Positions 32,441 to 41,286 of a stretch of DNA of 64,000 nucleotides are shown here, in pieces; position 1 is the stretch's first letter; every line of letters begins with the position of its first letter. Position numbers and translations under genes: made by a program. The notes beneath the pieces are model-generated. The model was not told where the DNA came from, did no database searches, and saw only the letters and a list, made by a program, of their open reading frames with translations. Source of the DNA: Streptomyces fuscichromogenes (lineage in GTDB: Bacteria > Actinomycetota > Actinomycetes > Streptomycetales > Streptomycetaceae); contig NZ_BMML01000031.1 of assembly GCF_014645815.1 (NCBI RefSeq), forward strand, positions 1-64,000, given 5' to 3'.

Positions 32441-35400
32441 CAGAATCGGATGTCGAGGTCGGGGTGGATCCGGCGGAGCTCAGCGATGCGCTTCTCCACC
32501 AGGGCCTTCATTCCGGGGTTGATCGTGTTGATCGCGGGATCCTCGAAGCGGATGCCGATGGGGGCGCCTTCGTAGCCGCGCAGGAAGGGGCGGGCCCGTA
32601 GGTAGGAGTCGACCTTCTTGCCGACGTGCTTGTTCACCCACTTCTGCATCTGCTCCTGGGTGAGTGTGACCCGCGTGGCCGTCTTGTTCTCCCACAGCAC
32701 ACCGTCCTTGACCAGGTCGATGTCACCGATGGTGTCACTCAGATCGGTCGGGTTGTCGATCTGGACCTCGGAGTCTCCCTCCTTCAGGTGGTACTTGCCG
32801 TCGGATCCGAGCTTCGGCCGGCCCTTGTCCGGGAACGTGACGTTCTTGCAGCTCTCGGCCCCGGAATGACTGCACGGCGTGCTGGACTTGCCGATCGAGC
32901 CCTTGTCGGGCTCCTTCTTCGCCGCCTCGATGGCCTTGCGGAGCTGGTCCAGCGTGCGCTTGCCCCACTCCGCCTCCTCGAAGAACTTGCCGATCTTCGC
33001 GCCGATCAGGGCGATCGCCCTCGTCACCGCCGGGAGCTTGCCCACCAGCGCGACCAGGCTGGCCGCGTTGACCACGGTCCACAGACAGCTCTCCACGTCG
33101 CCCTGCCCGAAGCAGCGCTTGGCGTCGTTGACACCGATGACCTCCAGGAGGACGTCGGCGCCGTTCTTCTTGATCCAGTCGATGACGGACGCGGCGACCG
33201 CGGCACTGGCCGCGTCCCAGTCGTCCACGCACGCCTGTCCGCAGGTCTTCAGCAGCAGGGCACGGTCGTCGGCGGTCAGCCGGGCGTCGGCGCCGGAGAC
33301 ACCCGTGTCACCGCTCTCCATGGCATTGCGGCGCTCCTCGGCCAGGCGTCGGCGTTCCGCCTCCTCCGCGCGATCCGCCGCCTTCTGGGCGTCGCCTGCC
33401 GCCTTGTCGGCGTTGTCGGCGGCGTCCTGCGCACCGGCGGCGTCACTCGCCGCGCTGCGCGCCGAGAAGTCCGCCGCGTCCGCCTGGTCCGTGGCGTCCT
33501 TGGCGGCCTGCCGGGCCCCGGCGGCGCTCTTCTCCGCCTGCGTCGCCTCGTTGTCGGCGGCCGCTGCCTCCGCCTCGGCGCTGTTCGCCGACAGGGTGGC
33601 GTTCACCGCGCTGCCGCCGGCCGCGACCGCGTAGCCGTCGGCGTCGCCCGCGAGCTTCGTCGCCGCGTCGGCGGCCGTCCGCGCCTCCTTGGCCGAGGCC
33701 TGCGCGTTCTTGTAGGCGGTCGCCGCACGCGAGGCGTCCTTCGCCGCCTGCGCCGACGCGGTGGCCGCGGCCTTGTCGTCCTTGCTCGCCTTGTCCGCGA
33801 GAGCCTGTGCGTCCTTGGCCATGCGCTGGGCCTCGGCGGACTTGGCCTCGGCCGCCTTGGCCTGCTGCTCGGCGAGGGACAGGGCCTGCTGTCCGGTGAG
33901 GACCGCGAACGCGGCGGCGGAGTCGGTCTCCTGATATGCCGTGCCCATGGAGATCGCCGTCGTCGCCGGCGCCCGTGCCCTGTCGGCCGAGTCGCGCGCG
34001 GCGAGCGCGGCCTGCGTGGTCGCGTACGCCTCGCCGACGGTCTCCGCCGCCGACTTGGCCGTCTTGAGGGCCTCGTCGTGCGCGGCGACGGCGTTGTCGT
34101 GGGCGACCTTCGCCTGCTCCTTGGCCTTCGCCGCCTCCTCTCCGGCCTTCCGCGCGTTGTCGGCGGCCTCCCCGGCGGCCTCGATCGCGTCGGCCGCGGC
34201 GGCGTGCGCGGTCTGCGCGGCGCTGAACGCGCCCCAGTAGGAGTCCCAGGCCTCGTCCGAGGCCTGGCGGGACTTCGCCGCGCTCGCCTTGGCCTTGGTA
34301 GCGGCGGCACGGGCGTTCACGGCCGCCGTCGTGGCGTCGGCGGCGGCGCTGCGGGCACCGGCGGCGTCGGCGGCGGCCCGGTCGGCGGCCGAACGCGCCT
34401 CGGTGGCGGCCTTCTTGGCGTCGGCGGCGGCATCGGTGCCCACGGCAGCCGCGGCGGCCGATTCCAGGGCGGCGGCACGGGACTCGTAGGCCTTCTCGGT
34501 CCGTTCCGCCTCGTACGCCTTGTCTCGGGCGAACTCCGCGTCGGACTCGGCCTGTTCGGCGGCGGCCCGCTTCGCGGAGGCGGTGTCCGCCGCGCTGTCG
34601 GCGTCACCGCGGGCACCGGTCGCCGAGTTCTTCAGCCCCTGGGCCCGCAGTTCCGAGGCTTCCGCCTTGCCGCGCTCCGAGGCGGCCGTGGCACGGTAGG
34701 CGGCGGCGTTGGCCCGCTCGCGTTCCGCCGTGGCCGCCTTGGCAGCCGCGTTCTCGGCCTGCTGACGGGCGATCTCCTTCTGCTCGGCGGCGGTCTTCTG
34801 CGCGTTCTTGGCCGTGGTCGCGTTCTGGGCGGCCTTGGCGGCATAGGCCTCGGCGGAGTCCGCGGCGCTCCTGGCCTGGCGTGCGGCCTCCTCGGCGGCC
34901 ACCCGGCGGAACTCGGTGTTCACCGCGTGCGCCTTGGTCTGCGCGAGTCCGAGCAGGGTGGCCGTGTCCTTGGCGGTGGCCCTGGCCGCGTTGGACGCCG
35001 CCTGGGCCGCCTGCGAGGCCGCCTCGGCCGCGGCGGACGACGCCTTGGCCACCTGCACGGACTGCTGCGCGTACACCAGACCGCGCCCGCGCGGCTCCTG
35101 ACGGGAGTCGGCGATCCTGTACGCGTCGCCCTGCGCGGTGTCGGCACGCCCGGCGGCGGCCTTCGCCGCGGCGGCCAGCTTGACCGCCTTGTCGGCGGCC
35201 GCGGCGGCGTTGGCACGCGCCTTCGTCAGATCCTTGCCGGCCTTGTCGAAGACGCTCTTGGCGGGGCGCAGGATGTCGTCGGCCGGCCGGCCCGCCCAGT
35301 ACTTCTGCCACAGCAGGATCTGCTCGGCGAGCCAGGCCTGTCCGACGGAGTCGATCATCGCGTCGGTGGCGTCCCGCACGGCCTTCGAGGCGTCCGACTC

Positions 35401-36327
35401 CGCCGTGATGATCGTGGCCCGCTGCCCGGCCTGGGCCGCGTACTCCTGCTCCCACTCGGCGCCGGCGGTCAGAACGACCTGGTTCATGACCCTGCGCGCG
35501 TCGACCGGGTTGAGGCTGTCGCAGGCTCCGAACGCGCCCTTGAGGGCCTCGACCTCCACCCGGAACTCGGCGGTGTCCGCCGCGGGCGCCTGGTCGGGAT
35601 AGCCGCCGTGCCGCAGGTAGTAGGCGAGGTCGGAGGCCGTCGTGCCGCGGTAGGCCGGCCGGCCGGCGTCCCTGAGGGTGTCCGCGGCGGCCTGGTCGTT
35701 CCAGGTGTCCTTGCCCTTGTTCGCGTTGTAGACCGCGGTGGCCTGGTCGATGGCGGCCTTGCTCGGCACGGCGTGGCCGTCCTGCCCGAAACTCTTGAGC
35801 AGGTCCAGGCCCGCGCCGACCGTGAAGTCGGTGACCGCTTTGTCGAACTCCGGCGCGATCAGCGTGATCTCGTCGCTGTCGGAGGTCTGGGCGTAGACCT
35901 TGTTGGCCGCTTCGAGATCCGACTTGCGCTTGCGGGAACGGTCCAGATAGGTGGAGACGGAATCCCGGTCGGTGTCCATCGCGGTGCCCATCTGGGCGTA
36001 GCCGTCGGCCGGGGTGCCGATGACCGCGTGGAGTTGGCCGTCGCCGGCCGTCAGGCCCTCGATCGCCTTTGCCTTCATCGTCGGACCACCGGCGTGCAGG
36101 GCGAATCCGGCGGTGCAGCGGTCGAGTCGGGCCTGTTCGCCGATGCTGTTGCGGTAGAAGCCGGTGTCCGGCTCGTCGGCGGCGCGCGGGGCGCCGAACG
36201 CGGGAGCAACGGATATCAGGCCGGCGACCACGGAGGTCGAGACGGTGAGGACGGTGGCCGCGGTGAGGCGTTGCCGAAACCGTCGTCTGTGACGCGGTGC
36301 TCTTTCGGACCGCGCTGATGTGCGCAC
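32428..36327 (-). CDS. Secreted polymorphic toxin: Ala-rich coiled coil with C-terminal PD-(D/E)XK nuclease
   Basis: 1299 residues from GTG 36327, chosen because GAGGGGGAAG lies just before it; GTG 36363 is possible but lacks a good site. The signal peptide has an Arg-rich start and a hydrophobic core TVLTVSTSVVAGLISVAPAFGA. Residues about 50-370 are a folded N-terminal region with ALF-repeat-like pieces (AAADTLRDAGRPAYRGTTA). Residues about 380-1050 are an Ala/Lys/Glu/Asp-rich coiled coil, probably a stalk. A hydrophobic Cys-containing region follows (AVAASVIDWIKKNGADVLLEVIG). The last 130 residues hold TIGDIDLVKDGVLWENKTAT, a D...E-x-K pattern of restriction-endonuclease-fold toxins. An overlapping immunity candidate follows. 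The export route is inferred as Sec. Confidence 0.8.
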   Translation of the reverse strand: MRTSARSERAPRHRRRFRQRLTAATVLTVSTSVVAGLISVAPAFGAPRAADEPDTGFYRNSIGEQARLDRCTAGFALHAGGPTMKAKAIEGLTAGDGQLHAVIGTPADGYAQMGTAMDTDRDSVSTYLDRSRKRKSDLEAANKVYAQTSDSDEITLIAPEFDKAVTDFTVGAGLDLLKSFGQDGHAVPSKAAIDQATAVYNANKGKDTWNDQAAADTLRDAGRPAYRGTTASDLAYYLRHGGYPDQAPAADTAEFRVEVEALKGAFGACDSLNPVDARRVMNQVVLTAGAEWEQEYAAQAGQRATIITAESDASKAVRDATDAMIDSVGQAWLAEQILLWQKYWAGRPADDILRPAKSVFDKAGKDLTKARANAAAAADKAVKLAAAAKAAAGRADTAQGDAYRIADSRQEPRGRGLVYAQQSVQVAKASSAAAEAASQAAQAASNAARATAKDTATLLGLAQTKAHAVNTEFRRVAAEEAARQARSAADSAEAYAAKAAQNATTAKNAQKTAAEQKEIARQQAENAAAKAATAERERANAAAYRATAASERGKAEASELRAQGLKNSATGARGDADSAADTASAKRAAAEQAESDAEFARDKAYEAERTEKAYESRAAALESAAAAAVGTDAAADAKKAATEARSAADRAAADAAGARSAAADATTAAVNARAAATKAKASAAKSRQASDEAWDSYWGAFSAAQTAHAAAADAIEAAGEAADNARKAGEEAAKAKEQAKVAHDNAVAAHDEALKTAKSAAETVGEAYATTQAALAARDSADRARAPATTAISMGTAYQETDSAAAFAVLTGQQALSLAEQQAKAAEAKSAEAQRMAKDAQALADKASKDDKAAATASAQAAKDASRAATAYKNAQASAKEARTAADAATKLAGDADGYAVAAGGSAVNATLSANSAEAEAAAADNEATQAEKSAAGARQAAKDATDQADAADFSARSAASDAAGAQDAADNADKAAGDAQKAADRAEEAERRRLAEERRNAMESGDTGVSGADARLTADDRALLLKTCGQACVDDWDAASAAVAASVIDWIKKNGADVLLEVIGVNDAKRCFGQGDVESCLWTVVNAASLVALVGKLPAVTRAIALIGAKIGKFFEEAEWGKRTLDQLRKAIEAAKKEPDKGSIGKSSTPCSHSGAESCKNVTFPDKGRPKLGSDGKYHLKEGDSEVQIDNPTDLSDTIGDIDLVKDGVLWENKTATRVTLTQEQMQKWVNKHVGKKVDSYLRARPFLRGYEGAPIGIRFEDPAINTINPGMKALVEKRIAELRRIHPDLDIRFWWPN

Positions 36328-36694
36328 TGCTTCCCCCTCGGAAGTGGCGGGTGCCGACGGCACGCCGAGGGGAGGAAGCAGGGCACGTCACGGCCACAGC
36401 CGGCGTCACGGATGCGTGGCGCTCCCCCAGGCGCGCCGAGATGAGGGCGTCACGGCCTGGCGGACTGGTCAGATCCGGCCGGGCGCCCAGGTCACCATAG
36501 ACATGGGCTTGACCTACATATCAAGAGCCCTTTGCCTGGCCCGCTCACCTACGGTCACCACGGCGCCGACGGCCCGGCGGGGAAGATCGGCGACACAACC
36601 TGTGCAAGCCTTGCGCGGCGCGCCTTCGCCGTCTCCCCGCGGCCGGCACAGAACGTCATCGTGAGGTGTACATCACATATCGACGCGCCCTCCG
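36328..36694. other. Gene-free spacer between icmA and the toxin gene, with a possible toxin promoter
   Basis: No gene was recognised here. On the minus strand TTGATA (36519-36524), 19 bases and TATGGT (36494-36499) could be the toxin promoter; the spacing is long. The -35 box is part of an inverted repeat CTTGA-N8-TCAAG (36508-36525). No terminator for icmA was seen. Confidence 0.4.
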
Positions 36695-38395
36695 TCAGAA
36701 CCCCGGCGGCTCCGTGTACACCCCCCACTCGTCCCGGAGCACCCCGCAGATCTCACCGAGGGTCGCTTCGGCGCGTACCGCGTCGAGCATCGGGGCGATC
36801 ATGTTGGCGCCGGACCGCGCCGCCCCCAGCATCGCGTCCAGCGCGGCACGCACCGCGCTCTCGTCCCGCGCGGCCTTCCGCTCACCGAGCGTCCGCACCT
36901 GCTCGCGCTCCACCTCGTGCGAGACCCGCAGGATCTCCAGGTCCCCGGTGACGGACCCGGTGTGCACGTTGACGCCGACGACCCGCTTGTCGCCCTTCTC
37001 CAGCGCCCGCTGGTACTGGAAGGCGGACTCGGCGATCTCGCCGGTGAACCAGCCGTCCTCGATGCCCCGCAGGATCCCGGACGTGACCGGCCCGATCGGG
37101 TGCCGCCCGTCCGGACGGGCGCGCAGCCCCCGCTCCTTGATCTGGTCGAAGATCTTCTCGGCGTCGGCCTCGATCCGGTCGGTGAGCTGCTCGACGTACC
37201 AGGAACCGCCCAGCGGATCCGCCACGTTGGCGACCCCGGTCTCCTCCATGAGCACCTGCTGGGTGCGCAGCGCGATCTCTGCGGCCTGCTCGCTCGGCAG
37301 CGCGAGGGTCTCGTCCAGGGCGTTGGTGTGCAGCGAGTTGGTCCCGCCGAGCACCGCCGCCAGCGCCTCCACGGCCGTCCGCACCACGTTGTTGTAGGGC
37401 TGCTGGGCGGTCAGGGAGACCCCGGCGGTCTGGGTGTGGAAGCGCAGCCACTGCGACTTGTCCGACCGGGAGCCGTAGACGTCCCGCATCCAGCGCGCCC
37501 AGATCCGGCGCGCCGCGCGGAACTTGGCGATCTCCTCGAAGAAGTCGACGTGCGCGTCGAAGAAGAAGGAGAGTCCGGGCGCGAACACGTCCACGTCGAG
37601 GCCGCGGCTCAACCCCAGCTCCACGTAACCGAAGCCGTCCGCGAGCGTGTAGGCCAGCTCCTGCGCGGCCGTCGCACCCGCCTCGCGGATGTGGTAGCCC
37701 GACACGGACAGCGGCTTGTACGCGGGGATGCCGGCCGCGCAGTACTCCATCAGGTCGCCGATCAGCCGCAGATGGGGTTCGGGCTGGAACAGCCACTCCT
37801 TCTGGGCGATGTACTCCTTGAAGATGTCGGTCTGCAGCGTGCCGTTGAGGACCGACGGGTCGACGCCCTGCCGTTCGGCGGCGACCAGGTACATGCAGAA
37901 GACGGGCACGGCGGGCCCGCTGATCGTCATGGACGTCGTGACGTCGCCCAGCGGGATGTCCTTGAACAGGACCTCCATGTCGGCGGCGGAGTCGACGGCC
38001 ACCCCGCAGTGCCCGACCTCGCCGAGCGAGCGCGGGTCGTCGGAGTCGCGCCCCATGAGGGTCGGCATGTCGAACGCGACGGACAGACCGCCGCCGCCGT
38101 GGCCGAGGATCATCTTGTAGCGCTCGTTGGTCTGCCCGGCGTTGCCGAACCCGGCGAACTGCCGGATGGTCCAGGTCCGCCCGCGGTAGCCGGTCGGATA
38201 CAGCCCGCGCGTGAAGGGGTACTCCCCCGGCCAGCCGATCCGCTCGAATCCCTCGTACGTGTCACCCGGCCTGGGTCCGTACACCGGCTCGACGGGGTCA
38301 CCGGAGAGCGTGGTGAAGTCGGCGTCCCGCTTGCGGGCCGCGTCGTAGCGGGCCTGCCAGCGTCGGCGGCCCTCCTCGATGGCGTCAGCGTCCAT
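36695..38395 (-). CDS. icmA: Isobutyryl-CoA mutase large subunit
   Basis: 566 residues. This B12-enzyme subunit carries the substrate-binding barrel and interconverts isobutyryl-CoA and butyryl-CoA, linking valine breakdown with fatty-acid and polyketide precursors. The cobalamin-binding small subunit must be encoded elsewhere. The length matches IcmA and is shorter than methylmalonyl-CoA mutase (about 730). Two residues separate the enzymes: Phe80 (in RTWTIRQF) and Gln198 (in KEYIAQ) stand where methylmalonyl-CoA mutase has Tyr and Arg, exactly the IcmA pair and numbering. The ATG is 10 bases after a long palindrome. The other acyl-CoA genes of this pathway lie at 45219-48000. Confidence 0.93.
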   Translation of the reverse strand: MDADAIEEGRRRWQARYDAARKRDADFTTLSGDPVEPVYGPRPGDTYEGFERIGWPGEYPFTRGLYPTGYRGRTWTIRQFAGFGNAGQTNERYKMILGHGGGGLSVAFDMPTLMGRDSDDPRSLGEVGHCGVAVDSAADMEVLFKDIPLGDVTTSMTISGPAVPVFCMYLVAAERQGVDPSVLNGTLQTDIFKEYIAQKEWLFQPEPHLRLIGDLMEYCAAGIPAYKPLSVSGYHIREAGATAAQELAYTLADGFGYVELGLSRGLDVDVFAPGLSFFFDAHVDFFEEIAKFRAARRIWARWMRDVYGSRSDKSQWLRFHTQTAGVSLTAQQPYNNVVRTAVEALAAVLGGTNSLHTNALDETLALPSEQAAEIALRTQQVLMEETGVANVADPLGGSWYVEQLTDRIEADAEKIFDQIKERGLRARPDGRHPIGPVTSGILRGIEDGWFTGEIAESAFQYQRALEKGDKRVVGVNVHTGSVTGDLEILRVSHEVEREQVRTLGERKAARDESAVRAALDAMLGAARSGANMIAPMLDAVRAEATLGEICGVLRDEWGVYTEPPGF

Positions 38396-38404
38396 ACCAT
38401 CGAA

Positions 38405-38426
38405 TTTACTAGGACGTCCAAGTAAA
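38405..38426 (-). promoter_or_regulatory. 22-base near-perfect palindrome directly upstream of icmA
   Basis: Arms TTTACT (38405-38410) and AGTAAA (38421-38426) flank the core GGACGTCC (38412-38419). Ten of 11 base pairs match; only the A/A pair at 38411/38420 breaks symmetry. It lies 10 bases before the start codon and overlaps any likely -10 region, so a bound dimer would repress. The regulator is not encoded next to it. Confidence 0.6.
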
Positions 38427-38485
38427 TGTCGACGGAGAACCGCCGTACGGGTGTCCGTACGGCGGTACGGCCCGGGGCCTGCGCC

Positions 38486-38830
38486 CTAGGCCTGGACCTT
38501 GGCGGCCACCGGAGTGCCCTCGGCGACCTTGGCGTCGAGCTCGCGGGTGACCTTGCGTTCCACGAAGAAGGCGGCGGTCGGGATCGTGCCCGCCAGCAGC
38601 ACCCACAGCTGCTTGCCGACCGGCCACTTCGCCTTGGAGCCCAGGTCGAAGGCGAAGACCAGGTAGACGACGTAGAGCCAGCCGTGCGCGATGGCGACGA
38701 CGCGCGTGACGTCGGCCGCACCGTCGATGTCCAGCCCGTACTTGGCGATCATGCTCAGGCACAGCAGCACCAGCAGGACACCGGTGACATAGGCCAGGAC
38801 GCGGTAGCGGGTCAGCACGCTCTTTTTCAT
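38486..38830 (-). CDS. DUF3817 membrane protein (copy 1)
   Basis: 114 residues from ATG 38830; a GTG at 38848 in frame is an alternative and neither has a clear ribosome site. Three membrane segments are visible (VLAYVTGVLLVLLCLSMIA, VTRVVAIAHGWLYVVYLVFAFDL, KQLWVLLAGTIPTAAFFVERKV), with the family pattern of a His-Gly helix (AHGWLY) and the PTAAFFVERK end. Function is unknown. A paralogue lies at 41633-41977; a TnpB element, a marR gene and an MFS remnant are between them. Confidence 0.8.
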   Translation of the reverse strand: MKKSVLTRYRVLAYVTGVLLVLLCLSMIAKYGLDIDGAADVTRVVAIAHGWLYVVYLVFAFDLGSKAKWPVGKQLWVLLAGTIPTAAFFVERKVTRELDAKVAEGTPVAAKVQA

Positions 38831-39113
38831 GGAGACGAGCGTAACCACCCGTTCCGGGAGATCTTGCCGCGGGTCACCGCTCGGCAGGCAGCAGGTTCAC
38901 CTGGTGGCAGCGACGTGGAGCGTGACCGCATCCGGCCCGTGGACTCGGCGCGCCACCGCGTCCGACCGGCCGAGCCGAGCGAAGGCGAACGCATGTGCCT
39001 GTATTCGCCGATAAGGATGGCCGTGGCGGTAGGTCGGTGTGCGCGTGCGAATCTCGCTCGTATGGTCGTGTGAGAGCAGGGGGCATGACGAGTACGAGGG
39101 TGGGGGGTTCGGC

Positions 39114-40334
39114 ATGGCGGAAGCAGCGGGGACCGATATCGCAGGCCATGCCCGGTACACCTACCGGCTGCGCGTGTCCTCTGTCACCCGCAGTGCCCTG
39201 GCGGCGGAGTGGGACCGGTGCCGCTGGGTATGGAACGAATGCGTCGCTACATCCGGGGCCGTACACCTGCGTAACAAGGCCACCGGGCGGAAGGCCACGT
39301 GCGGCCCGGCGCAGCTCGACAGGATGCTGACCGAAGCCCGCGCTCGCACACCGTGGCTACGTGAAGGCTCGTCGGTTCCCCAGCAGCAGGTCATCCGCGA
39401 CTTCGGACGCTCCCGCGCCAAGGCGCACAAGGACATCCGGGAGCGGTTGCCGATGACGCGCCGGGCCGGTATGCCGCGGCACAAGAAGAAGCGCGAGGCG
39501 CGGGCGAGCCTGAACTACACCCGGCGTGGCTTCCGGCTGCGTCACGGCAGGCTGCATCTGGCGGGCGGCATCGTCGTGACGGTGGTGTGGTCGCGGGCCC
39601 TTCCGGCCGAGCCGTCCTCGGTGCGCGTGTACCAGGACAGCCTCGGGCACTGGTACGCCTCGTTCGTCGTCGCCGCCCAGACCGAACCCTTGCCGAAGAC
39701 TGGTCAGGTGATCGGTGTCGACTGGGGCGTCAGGCAGACCGCCACCACCACGTCCGATGACCACGACCTGGTCCACGCCGGGCACGGCAGGAAGGCTCAG
39801 GCGAAGCTGACCCGGTACGACCGGATGATGGCCCGCCGCAGACCGGACAAGGGACAGCCGGGATCGAAGGGCTACGGCGAGGCGAAGAGGCTGCGCGCGA
39901 AGTCGTACAAGAAGGTCGCCCGGCAGCGGGAGGACACCGGCCGTAAGTGGGCCAAGAAGGTGGTCCGCGACCACGACGCCGCGGCCGTCGAGGACTTCAG
40001 GCCGAGGTTCCTGGCCAGGACCACCATGGCGCGTAAAGCCGCTGACGCCGCCATCGGCGCCACCAAGGCGGCTCTGGTCGAGATGGGCCGCAAGCACGGG
40101 CGGGACATCCGCCTTGTCCACCCCGCGTACACCACGATGGACTGCGCGCACTGCGGAGCGAGAGCCAAGCACGCACTGCCGCTGGGTGAGCGCACCTACA
40201 CCTGCACCGCATGCCGGACCGTGTCCCCCAGGGACAGGAACTCCGCACGCGTGATGCTCGTCCGGGCTGGTCTCGACCCGGCTGGTGCCGATGGCGCAAG
40301 ACCTCCTGGAGCGCTGCTCCAGGAGGCGGCCTGA
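39114..40334 (+). CDS. tnpB: TnpB RNA-guided nuclease of an IS200/IS605 (IS1341-type) element
   Basis: 406 residues from ATG 39114 behind a G-rich stretch. TnpB is the ancestor-type relative of Cas12 that cuts DNA guided by an omega-RNA from the element's right end. RuvC residues are intact: Asp in VIGVDWGVRQ, Glu in AAAVEDFRPR and Asp in SPRDRNSARVM. The zinc ribbon CAHCGA...CTAC is complete. The N-terminal region RLRVSSVTRSALAAEWDRCRWVWNECV is the usual wedge/REC start. The length matches active relatives (about 400). No tnpA transposase is present, so mobility would need one in trans. Confidence 0.93.
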   Translation: MAEAAGTDIAGHARYTYRLRVSSVTRSALAAEWDRCRWVWNECVATSGAVHLRNKATGRKATCGPAQLDRMLTEARARTPWLREGSSVPQQQVIRDFGRSRAKAHKDIRERLPMTRRAGMPRHKKKREARASLNYTRRGFRLRHGRLHLAGGIVVTVVWSRALPAEPSSVRVYQDSLGHWYASFVVAAQTEPLPKTGQVIGVDWGVRQTATTTSDDHDLVHAGHGRKAQAKLTRYDRMMARRRPDKGQPGSKGYGEAKRLRAKSYKKVARQREDTGRKWAKKVVRDHDAAAVEDFRPRFLARTTMARKAADAAIGATKAALVEMGRKHGRDIRLVHPAYTTMDCAHCGARAKHALPLGERTYTCTACRTVSPRDRNSARVMLVRAGLDPAGADGARPPGALLQEAA

Positions 40335-40372
40335 GCCAGGAATCCCCTCCCTTCAGGGAGGGGAGGATTCAA
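39114..40372 (+). mobile_element. IS1341-type element (tnpB only); left boundary not resolved
   Basis: The right end is clear. Shortly after the tnpB stop lies the hairpin TCCCCTCCC-TTCA-GGGAGGGGA (40343-40364), then GGATTCAA ending at 40372, a typical IS200/IS605 right end. The left end lies somewhere between 38850 and 39113; no tetranucleotide target motif could be chosen with confidence. There are no inverted terminal repeats, as expected. The right end abuts the last codons of marR. Confidence 0.6.
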
Positions 40373-40390
40373 TCCTCGTCGAAGTCGCTC
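40300..40390 (+). ncRNA. Predicted TnpB omega-RNA scaffold and guide
   Basis: In characterised TnpB systems the omega-RNA overlaps the tnpB 3' end and the right end, and its guide is the flanking DNA just outside the element. By analogy the scaffold ends at the hairpin and TTCAA (to 40372). The guide would be the 16-20 bases from 40373, which here read into the complement of the marR 3' end. The 5' limit is arbitrary. Confidence 0.4.
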
Positions 40391-40878
40391 GCGGCGATCC
40401 GCAGCGGCCGCAGCATCGCGAAGATCTCCCCGCACTCCTCGGCGTCGTACACCCCGAGCCCGAAGTCCATCGCCATCAGGTCACGGGTGGCCGCCTCGAC
40501 GACCTCGCGGCCCTTCTCGGTGATCGTGGCGAGCGTGCCGCGTCCGTCGTTGGGGTTGGGCCGCTTGTCGACGAGGCCGGACCTCACCAGCCGGTCGACG
40601 GTGTTCGTCACCGAGGTCGGGTGCACCATCAGCCGCTCACCGATCTTCGACATCGGCAGTTCGCCGGCCTTCGAGAAGGTGAGCAGCACCAGCGCCTCGT
40701 AGCGCGCGAACGTCAGCCCGTACGGCTTGACCACCGCGTCGACCTCGGCCAACAGGATCTGCTGGGCCCGCATGATCGAGGTGATCGCGGCCATCGACGG
40801 GACGCTTCCCCAGCGCCGCTTCCAGAGGTCGTCGGCTCGGGCGATGGGGTCGAAGGGAAGGCTGAGAGGCTTGGACAC
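40369..40878 (-). CDS. MarR-family transcriptional regulator
   Basis: 169 residues. The N-terminal helices include ARADDLWKRRWGSVPSMAAITSIMRAQQIL. The winged HTH is FARYEALVLLTFSKAGELPMSKIGERLMVHPTSVTNTVDRLVRSGLVDKRPNPNDGRGTLATIT in pieces (about 58-122), with the Asp-Gly-Arg wing. The stop TGA (40369-40371) lies within the TTCAA at the right end of the TnpB element. The natural C-terminus may therefore have been cut or replaced by the insertion, although ...AASDFDED looks like a normal end. Confidence 0.9.
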   Translation of the reverse strand: MSKPLSLPFDPIARADDLWKRRWGSVPSMAAITSIMRAQQILLAEVDAVVKPYGLTFARYEALVLLTFSKAGELPMSKIGERLMVHPTSVTNTVDRLVRSGLVDKRPNPNDGRGTLATITEKGREVVEAATRDLMAMDFGLGVYDAEECGEIFAMLRPLRIAASDFDED

Positions 40879-40932
40879 GCCACCGACCCTACCGGCCGGT
40901 CATATAGCGGTCAGCCGTGTCTCGGCTTTCGG

Positions 40933-41286
40933 TCACCTGCGCGTCGCCCCCGCCACCAGGCCCGCCACGGGAGCCGGCGGGGGACGCCGGGCTGCCGCGG
41001 CGAGGGCACAGCGGCAGGCCGCTCCCAGCACTCCGGCGCCCGCCACCGCGGTCCGCACCCCCACCGCCTCCGCGGCCACGCCCGCCAGCGTCATGCCGAT
41101 GCCCTGGACGGTCATCAGCCCGGCACTGAGCACGGTCATGGCCCGGCCGCGCAGTTCCACGGGCACGGCCCGACGAACCGCTGGTCCGGGCCCGGCGTGT
41201 ACGCCGAGCCGGGCGCCGGCGTACAGCTCCCCGGCGACCGTGCCGACCGGCAGCGCGCACATCAGCAGGCCGAGCCCCGGGGACCC
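40933..41286 (-). pseudogene. C-terminal remnant of an MFS efflux transporter
   Basis: About 117 codons end at a stop at 40933-40935 and read as the last transporter helices: LGLLMCALPVGTVAGELYAGARLG, then the conserved cytoplasmic loop RRAVPVELRGRAMTVLSAGLMTVQGIGM in part, and AVAGAGVLGAACRCALAAA. The first roughly 300 residues are missing. Upstream the frame runs into a 9-bp tandem repeat and then the thiamine-binding-like gene, so a deletion or rearrangement removed the front of the gene. Confidence 0.6.

Noticed and set aside
32626..36318. 1230-codon plus-strand open frame opposite the toxin gene
   Set aside because: Its Gly/Arg/Leu-rich product is the complement of the Ala-rich stalk; the minus strand has the signal peptide, coiled coil and nuclease motif.
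36695..38395. Methylmalonyl-CoA mutase
   Set aside because: The length of 566 residues without a cobalamin domain, and Phe80/Gln198 in place of Tyr/Arg, identify isobutyryl-CoA mutase.
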